DNA from: Poindextera sp036494815
GTDB taxonomy: Bacteria; Pseudomonadota; Alphaproteobacteria; Caulobacterales; Caulobacteraceae
Assembly (NCBI GenBank): GCA_036494815.1
Contig: DASXNV010000060.1
Location: 1-64,000, forward strand
Length of the DNA stretch: 64,000 nucleotides
Direction of reading: 5' to 3'
The notes under the pieces are model-generated. The model saw nothing but the letters and a program-made list of their open reading frames with translations, searched no databases and was not told the DNA's origin. Position 1 is the stretch's first letter. The number at the start of each line of letters is the position of its first letter. Below, one piece after another: positions 51,531-61,400 of this stretch. Both the position numbers and the translations under genes were made by a program.

Positions 51531-51848
51531 GAGCGATTTTTTCTTGCCCGTGCGGACGCCGCCGCTTCGATCGGGGACATGGCGCTCAGCAGAGCTTTGT
51601 GATCGCTTGGCCGACGTCAGGGCGTTCGCAAGCGCGCGTTCATCTCTAGGCTGGAGCGTTTTCGATATGAGTTCTCAGAGCGCCTTGGTCAAGCCCGCGA
51701 AGGCGCCGCGGCGCGGTCCGAACTGCGTTAGGGCCGCTTCTGGGCGCAACCCGCCCAGGGAACCATCTTGATCGGTCAAGCTTACTCACCTGAAGGCGGC
51801 TGGACCGTCGAGCCTGGCTATGACCGGGCAGCAGGGACGGAGACGAAA
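51531..51848. other. Intergenic region without a visible gene
   Basis: About 318 bases separate the sigma promoter from the GlsB-like gene. No protein frame here has a ribosome site or credible composition. No strong terminator or repeat was seen. Confidence 0.4.
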
Positions 51849-52103
51849 ATGGACGCTCATGGTTTGATCGCGTGGCTGGTCATCGGCGCCTTGGCGGGTT
51901 GGCTGGCCGGTATGTTCGTCAAGGGCGGCGGCTTTGGTTTGTTGGGTGATATCGTCGTCGGCATCATCGGGGCCTTCATCGGCGGCTGGCTGGCCGGCGT
52001 GCTGCACATCCATATTGGCGCCGGCTGGATTTCCTCCATCATCACCGCGGCGGTGGGCGCGGTGCTGCTGCTGATCATTCTGCGGATGGTTCGACGGGCC
52101 TAG
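51849..52103 (+). CDS. GlsB/YeaQ/YmgE-family small membrane protein
   Basis: 84 residues with three hydrophobic helices. Conserved Gly-rich motifs are WLVIGALAGWLAGMFVKGGGFGLLGDIVVGIIGAFIGGWL. This family (transglycosylase-associated protein) is common and often stress linked, but has no proven enzymatic role. The ATG follows GGAGACGAAA. It stands alone. Confidence 0.85.
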   Translation: MDAHGLIAWLVIGALAGWLAGMFVKGGGFGLLGDIVVGIIGAFIGGWLAGVLHIHIGAGWISSIITAAVGAVLLLIILRMVRRA

Positions 52104-52220
52104 CGGGGCGAGAGAAAGGGCGAAGCGACTTTCCCACCGGATTGGTTCGGTTACTCTCTGCGACGCAAAAATGATCGTCGCCGGCTTCCGTTTTCCGCCG
52201 CGGCGGCGCGGGGGAGGTTC

Positions 52221-53459
52221 ATGAAAGACCATAGCGAACGGCACGCCTCGGCGGGCCTGATCATCGCCATCTGCTGGTTCATCGCGGCGCTCGAGGGCTA
52301 TGACATCCAGGCCTTCGGCGTCGCCGCCCCGCGGTTCGCCCCCGAACTGGGGCTCAATCCCCACCAGATGGGGTGGGCCGGCAGCGCCGCCATGGTGGGT
52401 CTCATCACCGGTGCGATCCTCGGTGGCTGGATCGGTGATCGGGTCGGGCGCAAGCCCGTGCTGGCCGCCTGCACGGCGGCTTTTGGCGTGTTTTCCTTCG
52501 CCACGGCCTTCGCCCACGACAGCCAAAGCCTGGTTTGGGCGCGGCTTGCGACCGGCGTGGGCTTTGGCGGCGCGCTGCCCAATCTGATCGCCATCGCCAC
52601 CGAGATCAGCGCCCCTAATCGCCGGGCCGCAACCACCACCACAATGTTCTGCGGCATGCCGGCCGGCGGCGCCCTGGTGGCGCTGGCGGCCAGATCGGGC
52701 GGCGAAAGCCTGGACTGGCGGCTGATTTTTGAAGTCGGCGGCCTCGCGCCACTGGTCATCACGCCGATGATCCTGTGGCTGTTGCCGGAGACCCGTCCCC
52801 GGCATGAGGCCGGTGGCGACCGCGGCGTGCTCAAGGCGCTTTTCGGCGAGGGCAGGGCCACAGCCACCGTGCTGCTTTGGCTGGTCTTCGTTGTGGCCCT
52901 GATCGTCCTCTATCTCATGCTGAACTGGCTGCCGACGCTGATCATCGCCAAGGGATTCTCCAAGGAGATGGGGTCCAGCGCCGCCCTGATCTTCAACGCG
53001 GCGGGCGTCCCCGGCGCCCTGCTGGTGGGCTTCATCGCCGATCGGGCCGGGTTCCGCTGGCCCTTGCTCATTGTCTTTGTCGGCCTCGCCCTGGCTCTTT
53101 GGGGCATGGCGGGGGCGCAGGCGAGCACGGCCCTGCTGATCCTGGCCGGCGCCTCGGGCGCCCTGGTGCTCGGCGCCAACTATGCCCTCTACGCCCTCGC
53201 CCCAGTCTTCTATCCGCCGCAGTCCCGTGCGGCGGGGGCCGGCGCTGCGGTGGCGGTCGGTCGCATCGGGTCCATCATCGGCCCGGTGCTGGCCGGCGAA
53301 TTGCGCGCCGCTGGATATAGTCCGGGACAGGTGTTCGGCGTCCTGGCGCCCCTGGTGCTGGCCGCGGCGGTCGGCGCGGTTCTATTGACAACCCTGGGCA
53401 AGCCCTACGGGGCGAGCCCCGAGCCTCCGGGCTTCAAGCCCAAGCCGATCGAGGCGTGA
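52221..53459 (+). CDS. MFS transporter, aromatic acid:proton symporter type
   Basis: 412 residues with 12 helices. The signature ALEGYDIQAFGVAAP in helix 1 carries the Asp typical of the AAHS group, GDRVGRKPVLAA is loop 2-3, and RLATGVGFGGALPNLIAIATE is helix 4-5. It likely imports an aromatic or short carboxylic acid by proton symport. The substrate cannot be set from sequence, and no catabolic gene is adjacent. GGGGGAGG precedes the ATG. Confidence 0.82.
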   Translation: MKDHSERHASAGLIIAICWFIAALEGYDIQAFGVAAPRFAPELGLNPHQMGWAGSAAMVGLITGAILGGWIGDRVGRKPVLAACTAAFGVFSFATAFAHDSQSLVWARLATGVGFGGALPNLIAIATEISAPNRRAATTTTMFCGMPAGGALVALAARSGGESLDWRLIFEVGGLAPLVITPMILWLLPETRPRHEAGGDRGVLKALFGEGRATATVLLWLVFVVALIVLYLMLNWLPTLIIAKGFSKEMGSSAALIFNAAGVPGALLVGFIADRAGFRWPLLIVFVGLALALWGMAGAQASTALLILAGASGALVLGANYALYALAPVFYPPQSRAAGAGAAVAVGRIGSIIGPVLAGELRAAGYSPGQVFGVLAPLVLAAAVGAVLLTTLGKPYGASPEPPGFKPKPIEA

Positions 53460-53550
53460 ACCATGTTTCGAGCCAGAAGAGAGGCGGGGATGAGTGGATT
53501 AATGGACTGGCGCGGTTGATCGGGCGGCCCGTGACGGCTACCGAGCCACT

Positions 53551-54441
53551 ATGCTGCTCGCCGTCACTCTCGTCGCCACCGATACCTTCGACGCCCCAGC
53601 CCTGGCCGCTCGCGTAGGCCATGGCCTTGCGGGCCTCACCGGTCCTGTCAAGGAAAGCGCGGTGCTTGGGCCTGGCGCGGTCGACCTGGTCGTGCAGGCC
53701 CAGGCTCTGGCTCCTGTTCGCGCGGCGGTCGGGCAAGCCCTCGACGAGCTTGGTGTCGACTATTGTGTCCAGCCCTGGACTGGCCGCCGCAAACTCCTCC
53801 TGGTCGCCGACATGGACTCCACCATCATCGGCTGCGAGTGCCTGGACGAACTGGCGGATTTCGCTGGGGTGAAGGCCGAGGTTTCGGCGATCACCGAGCG
53901 GGCCATGCGAGGCGAGATCGGTTTCGAGGGCGCCCTGCGCGAGCGGGTGGCCATGCTCAAGGGGTTGCCGCTGGTGGCGCTGCAGAGCTGTTACGACGAA
54001 CGCGTGCGGCTCAACCCAGGGGCCAAAACCCTGGTCTCGACCATGGCCGCTCACGGCGCGCGCTGCGTGCTGGTGTCCGGCGGATTCGAGTTCTTCACCC
54101 GGCGGGTTGCCGCGGCGGCAGGGTTCCACGCTGATCGGGCCAATCGCCTGATCGAGGCGAATGGCGCTCTGGCCGGAGACGTGGGTGAGCCGATTCTGGG
54201 CCGCGAGGCCAAGCTTTCGGCCCTGCAGGAAGAAGCGGCGGCGCAGGGAATCGACCTGACCGCCGCCCTCGCCATCGGCGACGGGGCCAACGACCTGGCC
54301 ATGCTGGGCGCGGCCGGCCTGGGGGTGGCTTATCGCGCCAAGCCCCTGGTGGCCGCCGAGGCCCATGCGCGGATCGAGCACACCGATCTGACCAGTCTGC
54401 TCTACTTCCAGGGCTACCGCGCGGAGCAGTTTTCGGGTTAA
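53551..54441 (+). CDS. serB: Phosphoserine phosphatase
   Basis: 296 residues. A short N-terminal regulatory-like domain (~1-75) is followed by the HAD core. The nucleophile Asp is in VADMDSTIIGCECLDELADF, and VSGGFEFFT, the Lys motif and the metal-binding acidic motif AIGDGANDLAML complete the set. It hydrolyses O-phosphoserine to serine, the last step of serine synthesis. It is followed by a HAD phosphatase gene eight bases later. Confidence 0.93.
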   Translation: MLLAVTLVATDTFDAPALAARVGHGLAGLTGPVKESAVLGPGAVDLVVQAQALAPVRAAVGQALDELGVDYCVQPWTGRRKLLLVADMDSTIIGCECLDELADFAGVKAEVSAITERAMRGEIGFEGALRERVAMLKGLPLVALQSCYDERVRLNPGAKTLVSTMAAHGARCVLVSGGFEFFTRRVAAAAGFHADRANRLIEANGALAGDVGEPILGREAKLSALQEEAAAQGIDLTAALAIGDGANDLAMLGAAGLGVAYRAKPLVAAEAHARIEHTDLTSLLYFQGYRAEQFSG

Positions 54442-54449
54442 AGGCGGCC

Positions 54450-55133
54450 ATGGCCTTCCCCCGTCCGATTCAAGCCGTCGTGTTCGACATGGACGGCCTT
54501 CTGATTGATTCCGAGGGTCTGGTGCGAGAGGGCATCCTGCTCGCCGCTCGCAATCTTGGTTTCGAGATGCCGCTTTCGCTGTGCGCGGCCATGATTGGCC
54601 TGCCATCCGAGCGCGGCAAGGCCCTGATTCGCGATCACTTCGGCCCAGGCTTCGACCTCGACGGCTATCTGGTCGAGGAGCAGCGGGTCGTCGGGGCGAT
54701 GTTCGCCGAGGGCGTGGCGCTCAAGTCGGGGGTGGTGGAGATTCTCGATCGGCTCGACGCCCTGGGCCTGCCCCGGGCGGTGGCGACCTCGTCCAGTCGC
54801 GGCGCGGTGGCCCATGGCCTGGGCGGCAACGGGATCCAGCACCGTTTCGGCGCCATCGTCTCCCGCGAGGACGTGCCGCGCCACAAGCCTTTCCCAGATC
54901 CATTCCTCAAAGCCGCCGAGCTGTTGGGCGTGAACCCCCAGGCCTGCCTGGCGCTGGAGGATTCGCATAACGGGGTCCGCGCCGCCCACGCCGCCGGCAT
55001 GATGACCGTGATGGTGCCCGACCTTTTGGATCCCACCGAAGAGATGCACGCCAAATGCGTCCATATCGCCGAGAGCCTGCACGAGGTGATCCGGCTGCTG
55101 GACACCCAGGCTCACCTGGTCCTGTCGCGCTGA
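54450..55133 (+). CDS. HAD-superfamily phosphatase, beta-phosphoglucomutase-like
   Basis: 227 residues. Motif I is FDMDGLLIDSEG, motif II has SSSRGAVAH, and motif III/IV is CLALEDSHNGVRAAHAAGM. The cap domain is the C1 type found in sugar-phosphate phosphatases and mutases. It probably removes phosphate from small sugar phosphates, and the true substrate is unknown. It lies eight bases after serB. Confidence 0.85.
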   Translation: MAFPRPIQAVVFDMDGLLIDSEGLVREGILLAARNLGFEMPLSLCAAMIGLPSERGKALIRDHFGPGFDLDGYLVEEQRVVGAMFAEGVALKSGVVEILDRLDALGLPRAVATSSSRGAVAHGLGGNGIQHRFGAIVSREDVPRHKPFPDPFLKAAELLGVNPQACLALEDSHNGVRAAHAAGMMTVMVPDLLDPTEEMHAKCVHIAESLHEVIRLLDTQAHLVLSR

Positions 55134-55406
55134 ACTGCACGTGAGGGTGGCTGGGCAATTCCCGGGCCCCCGTAGATCCGTCATCACTGCGCTCGTCGCG
55201 GTGATCCATGTCGTGAAGCCTAACGCACTGTAATTTATCAGAATATTATCCAATCCGTTCACGGTGTGGATCGCCGGCACGGGGGGCGGCGACGACGGGA
55301 GGGGTCGGGCGCCCAGGAATTTGCCCCAGCGACCATGTGAGACTTGTAAACCGGCGCCCGCCCTCGGATATGAGGCGCTGACGACGAAAGGTTTTTGATC
55401 CCGCCC

Positions 55407-56654
55407 ATGGCCGACCCCATTCAACCCGACCGTTCCGCGGTGCTCGCCGCCCTGGAGACCGTACGCGATCCCAAGTCCGGGCTTGGCCTGGTGGCGGCGG
55501 GGCTGGTCCAGGCCCTGGTGGTGCGGCCTGGCCGAGCCGGGTTCATGCTGGAGGTCGAGCGCGCCGACACTGGGCTCTATGGCCCGGTCAGCGAAGCCGC
55601 CGAGGCGGCGCTGCGGGCGGTGCCGGGGGTCGAGAAAGCTCAGGTGGTGCTGACCTCGGCGACCGAGCCCGCCTCCGCGCCTTCGGCTGCGCCCGCAGCG
55701 CAATCATCTGCGCCGCCGCCTGTGTCATCCGACGAGCCCTTCCTGGCCCCTGGCGCCGTGCGCGTGCGCCGCGGCGGCGCGCGGCTGTCCAACGAGGCCC
55801 AGGCTCAGATGCAGCCGCAGCAGCCCGCCGGCGCCCTGAAGCCGGCTCATGTGCGCCACGTAATCGCCGTGGCCAGCGGCAAGGGCGGGGTCGGCAAATC
55901 CACCGTGGCTGTCAACCTGGCCTGCGCCATGGCCCTGTTGGGCCGCCGGGTCGGCCTGCTGGACGCGGACGTCTACGGCCCCTCGATCCCGCGCATGACC
56001 GGGGTGGACGCCGAACCGGAGCTGACCGCCAACAAGAAGCTGAAACCCCTGGACGCCTGGGGCCTTAAGATCATGTCCATCGGCCTCCTGGTCGACGAGG
56101 CGGCGCCGATGATCTGGCGTGGGCCGATGGCGTCGTCGGCGCTGAACCAGATGCTCAACGACGTGGCCTGGGGCAGCGAGGCCGAGCCCCTGGACGTGCT
56201 GGTGATCGACATGCCGCCGGGCACCGGCGACATCCAGCTGACCCTAGCCCAGCGCGTGGCCCTGTCGGGCGCTGTGGTGGTCTCGACCCCGCAGGAAGTA
56301 GCTTTGATCGATGTGCGTCGCGGGGTGTCCATGTTCGAAAAGACCCGGGTGCCAATTCTGGGCGTGGTCGAGAACATGGCCTATTTCCCGGACCCCTCCA
56401 CCGGCGCGCCGATCCCCATATTCGGCCATGGCGGCGCCAAGGCCACGGCCGAGGCCCTGGGCGCGCCGTTCCTGGGCGAAATCCCCATCGAGGTGGCCTT
56501 GCGCGAATCCTGCGACGCCGGCGCGCCCCTGGTGGCCCAAGGCGGCGACAGCGCCGCCAGCCGCGCTTTTTTAAGCATCGCCGCGGCGGTGCTGGAGGCG
56601 GTGGAAGCCGGCGAGGGCCTGAAAGACCCACCGCGGATCGTGTTCGAAGATTAG
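55407..56654 (+). CDS. mrp: Mrp/NBP35-family iron-sulfur carrier ATPase
   Basis: 415 residues. An N-terminal MIP18-like domain (~1-90) is followed by a variable linker and the P-loop ATPase with the deviant Walker A ASGKGGVGKSTVAVN, LLDADVYGPSIPRM, IDMPPGTGDIQLT and ENMAYF. The CxxC cluster ligands of bacterial and archaeal Mrp are absent (ENMAYFPDPSTG), as in many alphaproteobacterial homologs. It is predicted to carry or insert Fe-S clusters. The ATG at 55407 is chosen. A TTG at 55395 has a nearer AAAGG and would add four residues. Confidence 0.9.
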   Translation: MADPIQPDRSAVLAALETVRDPKSGLGLVAAGLVQALVVRPGRAGFMLEVERADTGLYGPVSEAAEAALRAVPGVEKAQVVLTSATEPASAPSAAPAAQSSAPPPVSSDEPFLAPGAVRVRRGGARLSNEAQAQMQPQQPAGALKPAHVRHVIAVASGKGGVGKSTVAVNLACAMALLGRRVGLLDADVYGPSIPRMTGVDAEPELTANKKLKPLDAWGLKIMSIGLLVDEAAPMIWRGPMASSALNQMLNDVAWGSEAEPLDVLVIDMPPGTGDIQLTLAQRVALSGAVVVSTPQEVALIDVRRGVSMFEKTRVPILGVVENMAYFPDPSTGAPIPIFGHGGAKATAEALGAPFLGEIPIEVALRESCDAGAPLVAQGGDSAASRAFLSIAAAVLEAVEAGEGLKDPPRIVFED

Positions 56655-56666
56655 GACGAGGGCGCC

Positions 56667-57263
56667 ATGTCGAATCTTGAGGTGCGCAGCGCCGGGCCGT
56701 CCGAACGGGCGGCGGTTATCGCTATCTTGACCCTGGCCTTCAGCGTCGATCCTCCCGTTCGCTACATCTGGCCCAAGGCGCAGGACTACCTGGCGGGGTT
56801 CGGGGCTCTGGCCGCGGCGATCGGCGGGCCGGCGTTCGCGGACGGGACCGCCTTTGTGACGGATGACGGCTCTGCAGCGGCGCTGTGGCTTGCGCCAGGC
56901 GCGGAGCGGGACGCGGAAGCCATAAGCGCCGCCAGCGAGCGTTTTATGGACCCGGAGCGCCGCAAAGCCATCTCGGCGGCCTTCTCCCAGACGGCGGACT
57001 ATCATCCCCAAGAGCCGCACTGGTACCTTCCGCTGATCGGAGTCGATCCGGCATGCCAGGGCAAAGGCTTGGGCTCACGTCTTATGAGTCACGCCCTCAC
57101 GCTGATCGACGCCGACGGCTTGCCGGCGTTTCTCGAGAGCTCGAACATCCGCAACGTGCCCCTCTACGAACGGCATGGGTTCGAGGTGCTGGGCGTGATC
57201 GACACCGGAGAGACGCCACCGCTCTACCCTATGCTGCGGCGCCCCAGCCGGCCTGTTTCCTAA
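56667..57263 (+). CDS. GNAT-family N-acetyltransferase
   Basis: 198 residues. The acetyl-CoA binding motif VDPACQGKGLGSRLM is at ~133-147, and a C-terminal beta-bulge stretch reads NIRNVPLYERHGFEVLGV. The acceptor is unknown. It follows mrp by 12 bases and overlaps the convergent symporter gene by four bases at the stops. Confidence 0.83.
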   Translation: MSNLEVRSAGPSERAAVIAILTLAFSVDPPVRYIWPKAQDYLAGFGALAAAIGGPAFADGTAFVTDDGSAAALWLAPGAERDAEAISAASERFMDPERRKAISAAFSQTADYHPQEPHWYLPLIGVDPACQGKGLGSRLMSHALTLIDADGLPAFLESSNIRNVPLYERHGFEVLGVIDTGETPPLYPMLRRPSRPVS

Positions 57264-58687
57264 ACCGCGCTGGCCGCCGTTGGGCCGGTCAGGGCCTCTT
57301 CCGCGGCCGCCACATCGACCTGCGCCGCCTTGCCATCGCGGGCGTCCAGGGCCGCTCGAACCTCGGCGTGGCGCGCCCGGGTCAGGCTGAAGCCCAGCAG
57401 GGTCAGGGCGCCGATGGCCACGAAGAAGATGGGGGCGAACAGGTAGCACATCTCCAGGCCGAAAATGGCCCCGGGGGTGTTCACCGCGTTCTCGGCGGCG
57501 TTGTAGCCCACCAGGCCCAGCACCGGCAACACCACCCCGATGGCCATGGCCTGGCCGACCTTGGCCGTGGTCGTGACCATGGAATAGAGCACGCTGATCA
57601 CGTCCTTGTTGGCCTCCAGCCGGATCTCGTCGCCCACATCGGCCACCATGGCCCGCACCATGGGCACGAAGGCGCTGGCGCAGAAGCCGACTGCGAACAT
57701 GGCCGCCGCCGTGGGCAGATAGGCGGCCTTGGGCGCAATCATCAGCACGGTTTGGCAGAGCGCATAGATGACACAGGCGATTTGAATGGTGCGGGGCTTG
57801 CCGGCCTTGGCCGCCACGCTGGCCCAGAAGGGCGAGCCGAACAGGCCGGCGGCGATATAGAAGAACAAAAGGCTGGCGGTGGCCGGAATGCCGAAGCCCT
57901 TCGCGTCGTGGAAAAAGAAGATGTAGATCGGCCCCGTCAGCCCCGTGCCGAAGGACAGGGTCAGGTCGGCCAGAATGATGCGCCGCATGTCCGGCCGGCC
58001 GATGGCGGCGACGTAGCTGCTGAGCTGGAAGCGCTGACGCCCCGATTGCGGAATGATCTTCTCCGGCGTGAACAGCAGGGTCGCGATCAAGGCCGTCGGC
58101 AGGGTGACGATCAGGATCCAGCCGATCGCGCCCATGCTTTCATGGCGGCCCGGTTGGATGCGGCCGTGGGTCAGCAGCGGCAGCATCAGAAACGCGGCTG
58201 AAGAGGCCACGCCCAGGGCCTGCATCCAGCCATAGGTGCGCGAGCGCTCATGATAGTCAGTGGCCAGCACCGATCCCCAGGCGGCTTGGCCGAGGATGAA
58301 CATGGAATTGCCGGCGTAGAGCACCAACAGCCAAAGAACCATATAGCCCAGGCCGACTCCGGCCACCGGCAGGAACAACTTGTAGATGGCGAACATCAGG
58401 ATCGGGGCGGCCAGGATCACCCACGGGCGGTAGCGGCCGATCGGCGTCCTGGTGCGGTCCATGAGCAGGCCGACGAACGGATCGAAGCTGATATCGATCA
58501 GCCGCACCAGCATGAAGGCCGCGCCCACGGCGCCCAGCTTCACCCCCAGATGGCCGGCATAGAAACGGGGCATATAGACGCCCAGCAGCAGCAGCAACGG
58601 CGTGGCCGGCAGGCTGAGGCAGGCGAAGGAAATGATGCGGTGAAACGGTAGCCGCGCCGACGATGGGGCGGTTGAAGCCTGGGTCAC
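57260..58687 (-). CDS. GPH-family sugar/cation symporter (MFS)
   Basis: 475 residues with about 12 helices. FISFDPFVGLLMDRTRTPIGRYRPWVILAAP near helix 2 is the glycoside-pentoside-hexuronide:cation symporter motif. It probably transports a sugar or glycoside with Na+ or H+. It resembles the next gene (58804-60234), which suggests a tandem duplication. There is a 116-base gap to that gene. Confidence 0.85.
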   Translation of the reverse strand: MTQASTAPSSARLPFHRIISFACLSLPATPLLLLLGVYMPRFYAGHLGVKLGAVGAAFMLVRLIDISFDPFVGLLMDRTRTPIGRYRPWVILAAPILMFAIYKLFLPVAGVGLGYMVLWLLVLYAGNSMFILGQAAWGSVLATDYHERSRTYGWMQALGVASSAAFLMLPLLTHGRIQPGRHESMGAIGWILIVTLPTALIATLLFTPEKIIPQSGRQRFQLSSYVAAIGRPDMRRIILADLTLSFGTGLTGPIYIFFFHDAKGFGIPATASLLFFYIAAGLFGSPFWASVAAKAGKPRTIQIACVIYALCQTVLMIAPKAAYLPTAAAMFAVGFCASAFVPMVRAMVADVGDEIRLEANKDVISVLYSMVTTTAKVGQAMAIGVVLPVLGLVGYNAAENAVNTPGAIFGLEMCYLFAPIFFVAIGALTLLGFSLTRARHAEVRAALDARDGKAAQVDVAAAEEALTGPTAASAV

Positions 58688-58803
58688 TAGAGCGCCTCCA
58701 ATGTTTCGCGGCGTCTCTGCGGGCGCTCGCGATTTAAATGGATCGCTCGGCGGTCAGCCGGGGTTGGACCCCAACCGGCGCCGCACGATCAGGGAAATCT
58801 CAA

Positions 58804-60234
58804 CTAGGTCGGTTCGGGCTCAATGGCCGTCGAGGGCAGGCCGGCGGCGGCGGAAAGGGTTTCCAGCACCCCCGGCTCGGGCAATAGCGCTTCGCGCGCC
58901 TCCAGTTGGGCGCGGATCACCGCGTGCCGCTTGGCGTCGAGCTTGTAGCCGAAATAGCAGGCGCCGCCGAGCATCACGAACACCACCGGTCCGATCAGAT
59001 AGACCAGCTCCAACCCGTGGATCGACTGAGGCGTGTTCACCGACCCGGCCTTGGGATTGTAGCCCACGAAGCTGAGCACGATGAAGGTCAGGCCTATGCT
59101 GAGGGCGCCGGCGATCTTCTGCACGCTGGTGATCAGGGCGTAGAGCACGCCGATCCGCTGGCGTCCCGACTCCAGGCGCACGGCGTCGCTCACATCGGCG
59201 ACCATGGCCCGGTCCAACAGGGTGAAGCTGGTGGCCAGAAAGCCCATCAGGAACATGAAGGGTGCGAACAGCGGCAGGTTTCCCTTGGGCAGCAGGGTCA
59301 TGCCCACCAGGCCTACGGAATAGCCGGTGCTGGCGATCATCAAGGTGCGGTGCTTGCCGACCCACATGGCCACCCGGCTGAGCACGGCCGCGCCCAGGAG
59401 GCCCGCGCCGATATAGATGATCAACAGGATATTGGCCTGGGGCAGGCTGAAGCCGCGGGCGTCTCGGAAATAGAACAGGTACATGGCCGACATCCAGCCG
59501 GGACCCAGGGCCAGGCAAAAATCCGCGGCGATGATCCGGCGCATGTCCGGCCGGATGATCATCTCCCAATAGTCCTTCAGGGTGAACTTCTCGGCCTGGG
59601 CGCTCAGGGGCGGCGGCTCGGGCGTGCGCGCCTGGGCCATCAGAACGCCCAGGGGCGTGACGATCACCAGGAACCAGCCCATGGCCTGTACGCCGGCCGC
59701 GCCGGTGATGTGGCGGGTGGTGGCCAGAACCACCGGCAGGATCAGGACGGCCGTGGCGCCGGCCACGCTGACCACCTGGATGAAGCCGAAAATGCGCGAC
59801 CGCTCGTCATAGTCGCTGGCGATGGTCGAGGCCCATGACACGTGGGACAAAAGAATGATCGAATAGCCGATGTAGAAGGCCAGCAGCCAGCCCACCAGAT
59901 AGGTGGCGGTCACGCCAACGGGGGCCATGAACAGCTGATAGGCGCCAACGACGAAGATCGGCACGCCGGCCAGCATCCACGGCCGATAGCGCCCCAACGG
60001 CGTGCGGCTGCGGTCCATGAACATGCCGATGGCCGGGTCGAACAGGATGTCGATCAGCCGGACGCCCGTGAAGGCCAGGCCGATAATGGCCAGGGGCAGG
60101 CCCAGGCGGCTGGCGTAGTGGTTGGGCAGATAGACCGGAAGTGCGACGGCGAAGGCGCCCATGGGCAGGCCTGGGCCGGCGAAAGCCAGGGCGGCGAGGA
60201 ACGAAAGACCCTTGCGGGGAGAAGCTTTTGACAC
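58804..60234 (-). CDS. GPH-family sugar/cation symporter (MFS), tandem paralog
   Basis: 476 residues. FDPAIGMFMDRSRTPLGRYRPWMLAGVP matches the GPH motif of its neighbour at the same place, and its GWMSAMYLFYFRDARGF and ARGFSLPQANILLIIYIG stretches also align. It is likely a paralog with a different substrate range. The substrate is unknown, and no glycosidase is adjacent. Confidence 0.85.
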   Translation of the reverse strand: MSKASPRKGLSFLAALAFAGPGLPMGAFAVALPVYLPNHYASRLGLPLAIIGLAFTGVRLIDILFDPAIGMFMDRSRTPLGRYRPWMLAGVPIFVVGAYQLFMAPVGVTATYLVGWLLAFYIGYSIILLSHVSWASTIASDYDERSRIFGFIQVVSVAGATAVLILPVVLATTRHITGAAGVQAMGWFLVIVTPLGVLMAQARTPEPPPLSAQAEKFTLKDYWEMIIRPDMRRIIAADFCLALGPGWMSAMYLFYFRDARGFSLPQANILLIIYIGAGLLGAAVLSRVAMWVGKHRTLMIASTGYSVGLVGMTLLPKGNLPLFAPFMFLMGFLATSFTLLDRAMVADVSDAVRLESGRQRIGVLYALITSVQKIAGALSIGLTFIVLSFVGYNPKAGSVNTPQSIHGLELVYLIGPVVFVMLGGACYFGYKLDAKRHAVIRAQLEAREALLPEPGVLETLSAAAGLPSTAIEPEPT

Positions 60235-60372
60235 ACGGTATTCCTGGGGCGCACACGGGTTCGGCGACGCCTCTGACGGGCGTGTCCGGCCGCAACTGAA
60301 CGCTGGTTACCGGGTCTAGGCAAGCCTTTTTCGAATATGCGGTTCGCTGGTCGCGGCCCTGTGGAAACGAAA

Positions 60373-60394
60373 CGGGCGGCCCCAAGGCCGCCCG
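60373..60394 (-). terminator. Rho-independent terminator of the SDR gene
   Basis: CGGGCGGCC at 60373-60381 pairs exactly with GGCCGCCCG at 60386-60394 around CCAA. Read on the minus strand the stem is followed by TTTCGTTT. It lies 26 bases past the SDR stop. Confidence 0.6.
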
Positions 60395-60419
60395 CAAATA
60401 GCTTGCGCTGTAAGGCGTT

Positions 60420-61325
60420 TCAGCCTTCCGACAGCTTGCGGAAAATCTTACCGCCCTGCTCGCCGCCCTGGAAATAGGCCTTCTGGCCGGCTTCGTCGGT
60501 GATCTTGCCCCAGTTGTCGCGAACCTCTTCCGCAGACAGGCCGGCCTCGCCCAGATGCACGCCTTCGGTCTCGTAGATGCGGGCCAGGGCGAACACGCCG
60601 GCGCCGGCGGCCAGGATGGCCCCGGTGGGCGCCTCGTCGGAGGCCAGATAGACCACGCCGGGGGTGACATATTCTGGCTTCAGCCGCGCCAGGGTCTCGG
60701 CCGGCATCAGGTTTTCGGTCATCCGCGTGGCCGCCACCGGCGAGATGGCGTTGATGTGGATGTTGTTCTTCTGGCCCTCGAGCTTGATGGTGTTCATGAA
60801 GCCGATGATGCCGAGCTTGGCCGCGCCATAGTTGGACTGGCCGAAATTGCCGTAGAGGCCCGACGACGAGGTGGTGACCACGATCCGCCCGAAGTTCTGG
60901 GCCTTCATGATCTCCCACACCGCCTTGACCGGCTTGACCGTGCCCATCAGGTGCACGTTCAAAACCAGTTCGAAATCGGCGATCTCCATCTTGGACAAGG
61001 ACTTGTCGCGCAGGATGCCGGCGTTGGCGATCAGGATGTCGATGCGGCCCCAGGTGTCCATGGCCTGTTTGACCATGTGGGCCACGCCCGCATCGTCGGT
61101 CACCGATGAGCCGTTGGCGATGGCTTCGCCGCCAAAGGCCTTGATCTCTTCCACCACGGCCTCGGCCGCCGAGGACGAACCGCCGGAACCGTCCATGGAG
61201 CCGCCCAGGTCGTTGACCACTACCTTGGCCCCGCGCCGGGCGAATTCCAGCGCATGCTGACGGCCCAGGCCCCCGCCCGCTCCGGTCACGATCACAACCT
61301 TGCCGTCGAAGCGGATGTCCGCCAT
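60420..61325 (-). CDS. Short-chain dehydrogenase/reductase (multifunctional-enzyme N-terminal type)
   Basis: 301 residues. The cofactor motif GAGGGLGRQHALEFARRGAKVVVNDLGG, the NAG motif LIANAGIL, the catalytic Ser in VTTSSSG and SNYGAAK define a classical SDR. The ending past residue 230 matches the (3R)-hydroxyacyl-CoA dehydrogenase-like SDRs of multifunctional enzymes. It may act on hydroxyacyl-CoA or steroid-like substrates. No neighbour proves this. Confidence 0.83.
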   Translation of the reverse strand: MADIRFDGKVVIVTGAGGGLGRQHALEFARRGAKVVVNDLGGSMDGSGGSSSAAEAVVEEIKAFGGEAIANGSSVTDDAGVAHMVKQAMDTWGRIDILIANAGILRDKSLSKMEIADFELVLNVHLMGTVKPVKAVWEIMKAQNFGRIVVTTSSSGLYGNFGQSNYGAAKLGIIGFMNTIKLEGQKNNIHINAISPVAATRMTENLMPAETLARLKPEYVTPGVVYLASDEAPTGAILAAGAGVFALARIYETEGVHLGEAGLSAEEVRDNWGKITDEAGQKAYFQGGEQGGKIFRKLSEG

Positions 61326-61400
61326 GTCGCCCTCTTAAGTTTGTTTGAGTTTGCCGGTGTTTTGGTTCGGGCGAGGGGAGGCGTCAAGGGCGCCGCCCGA

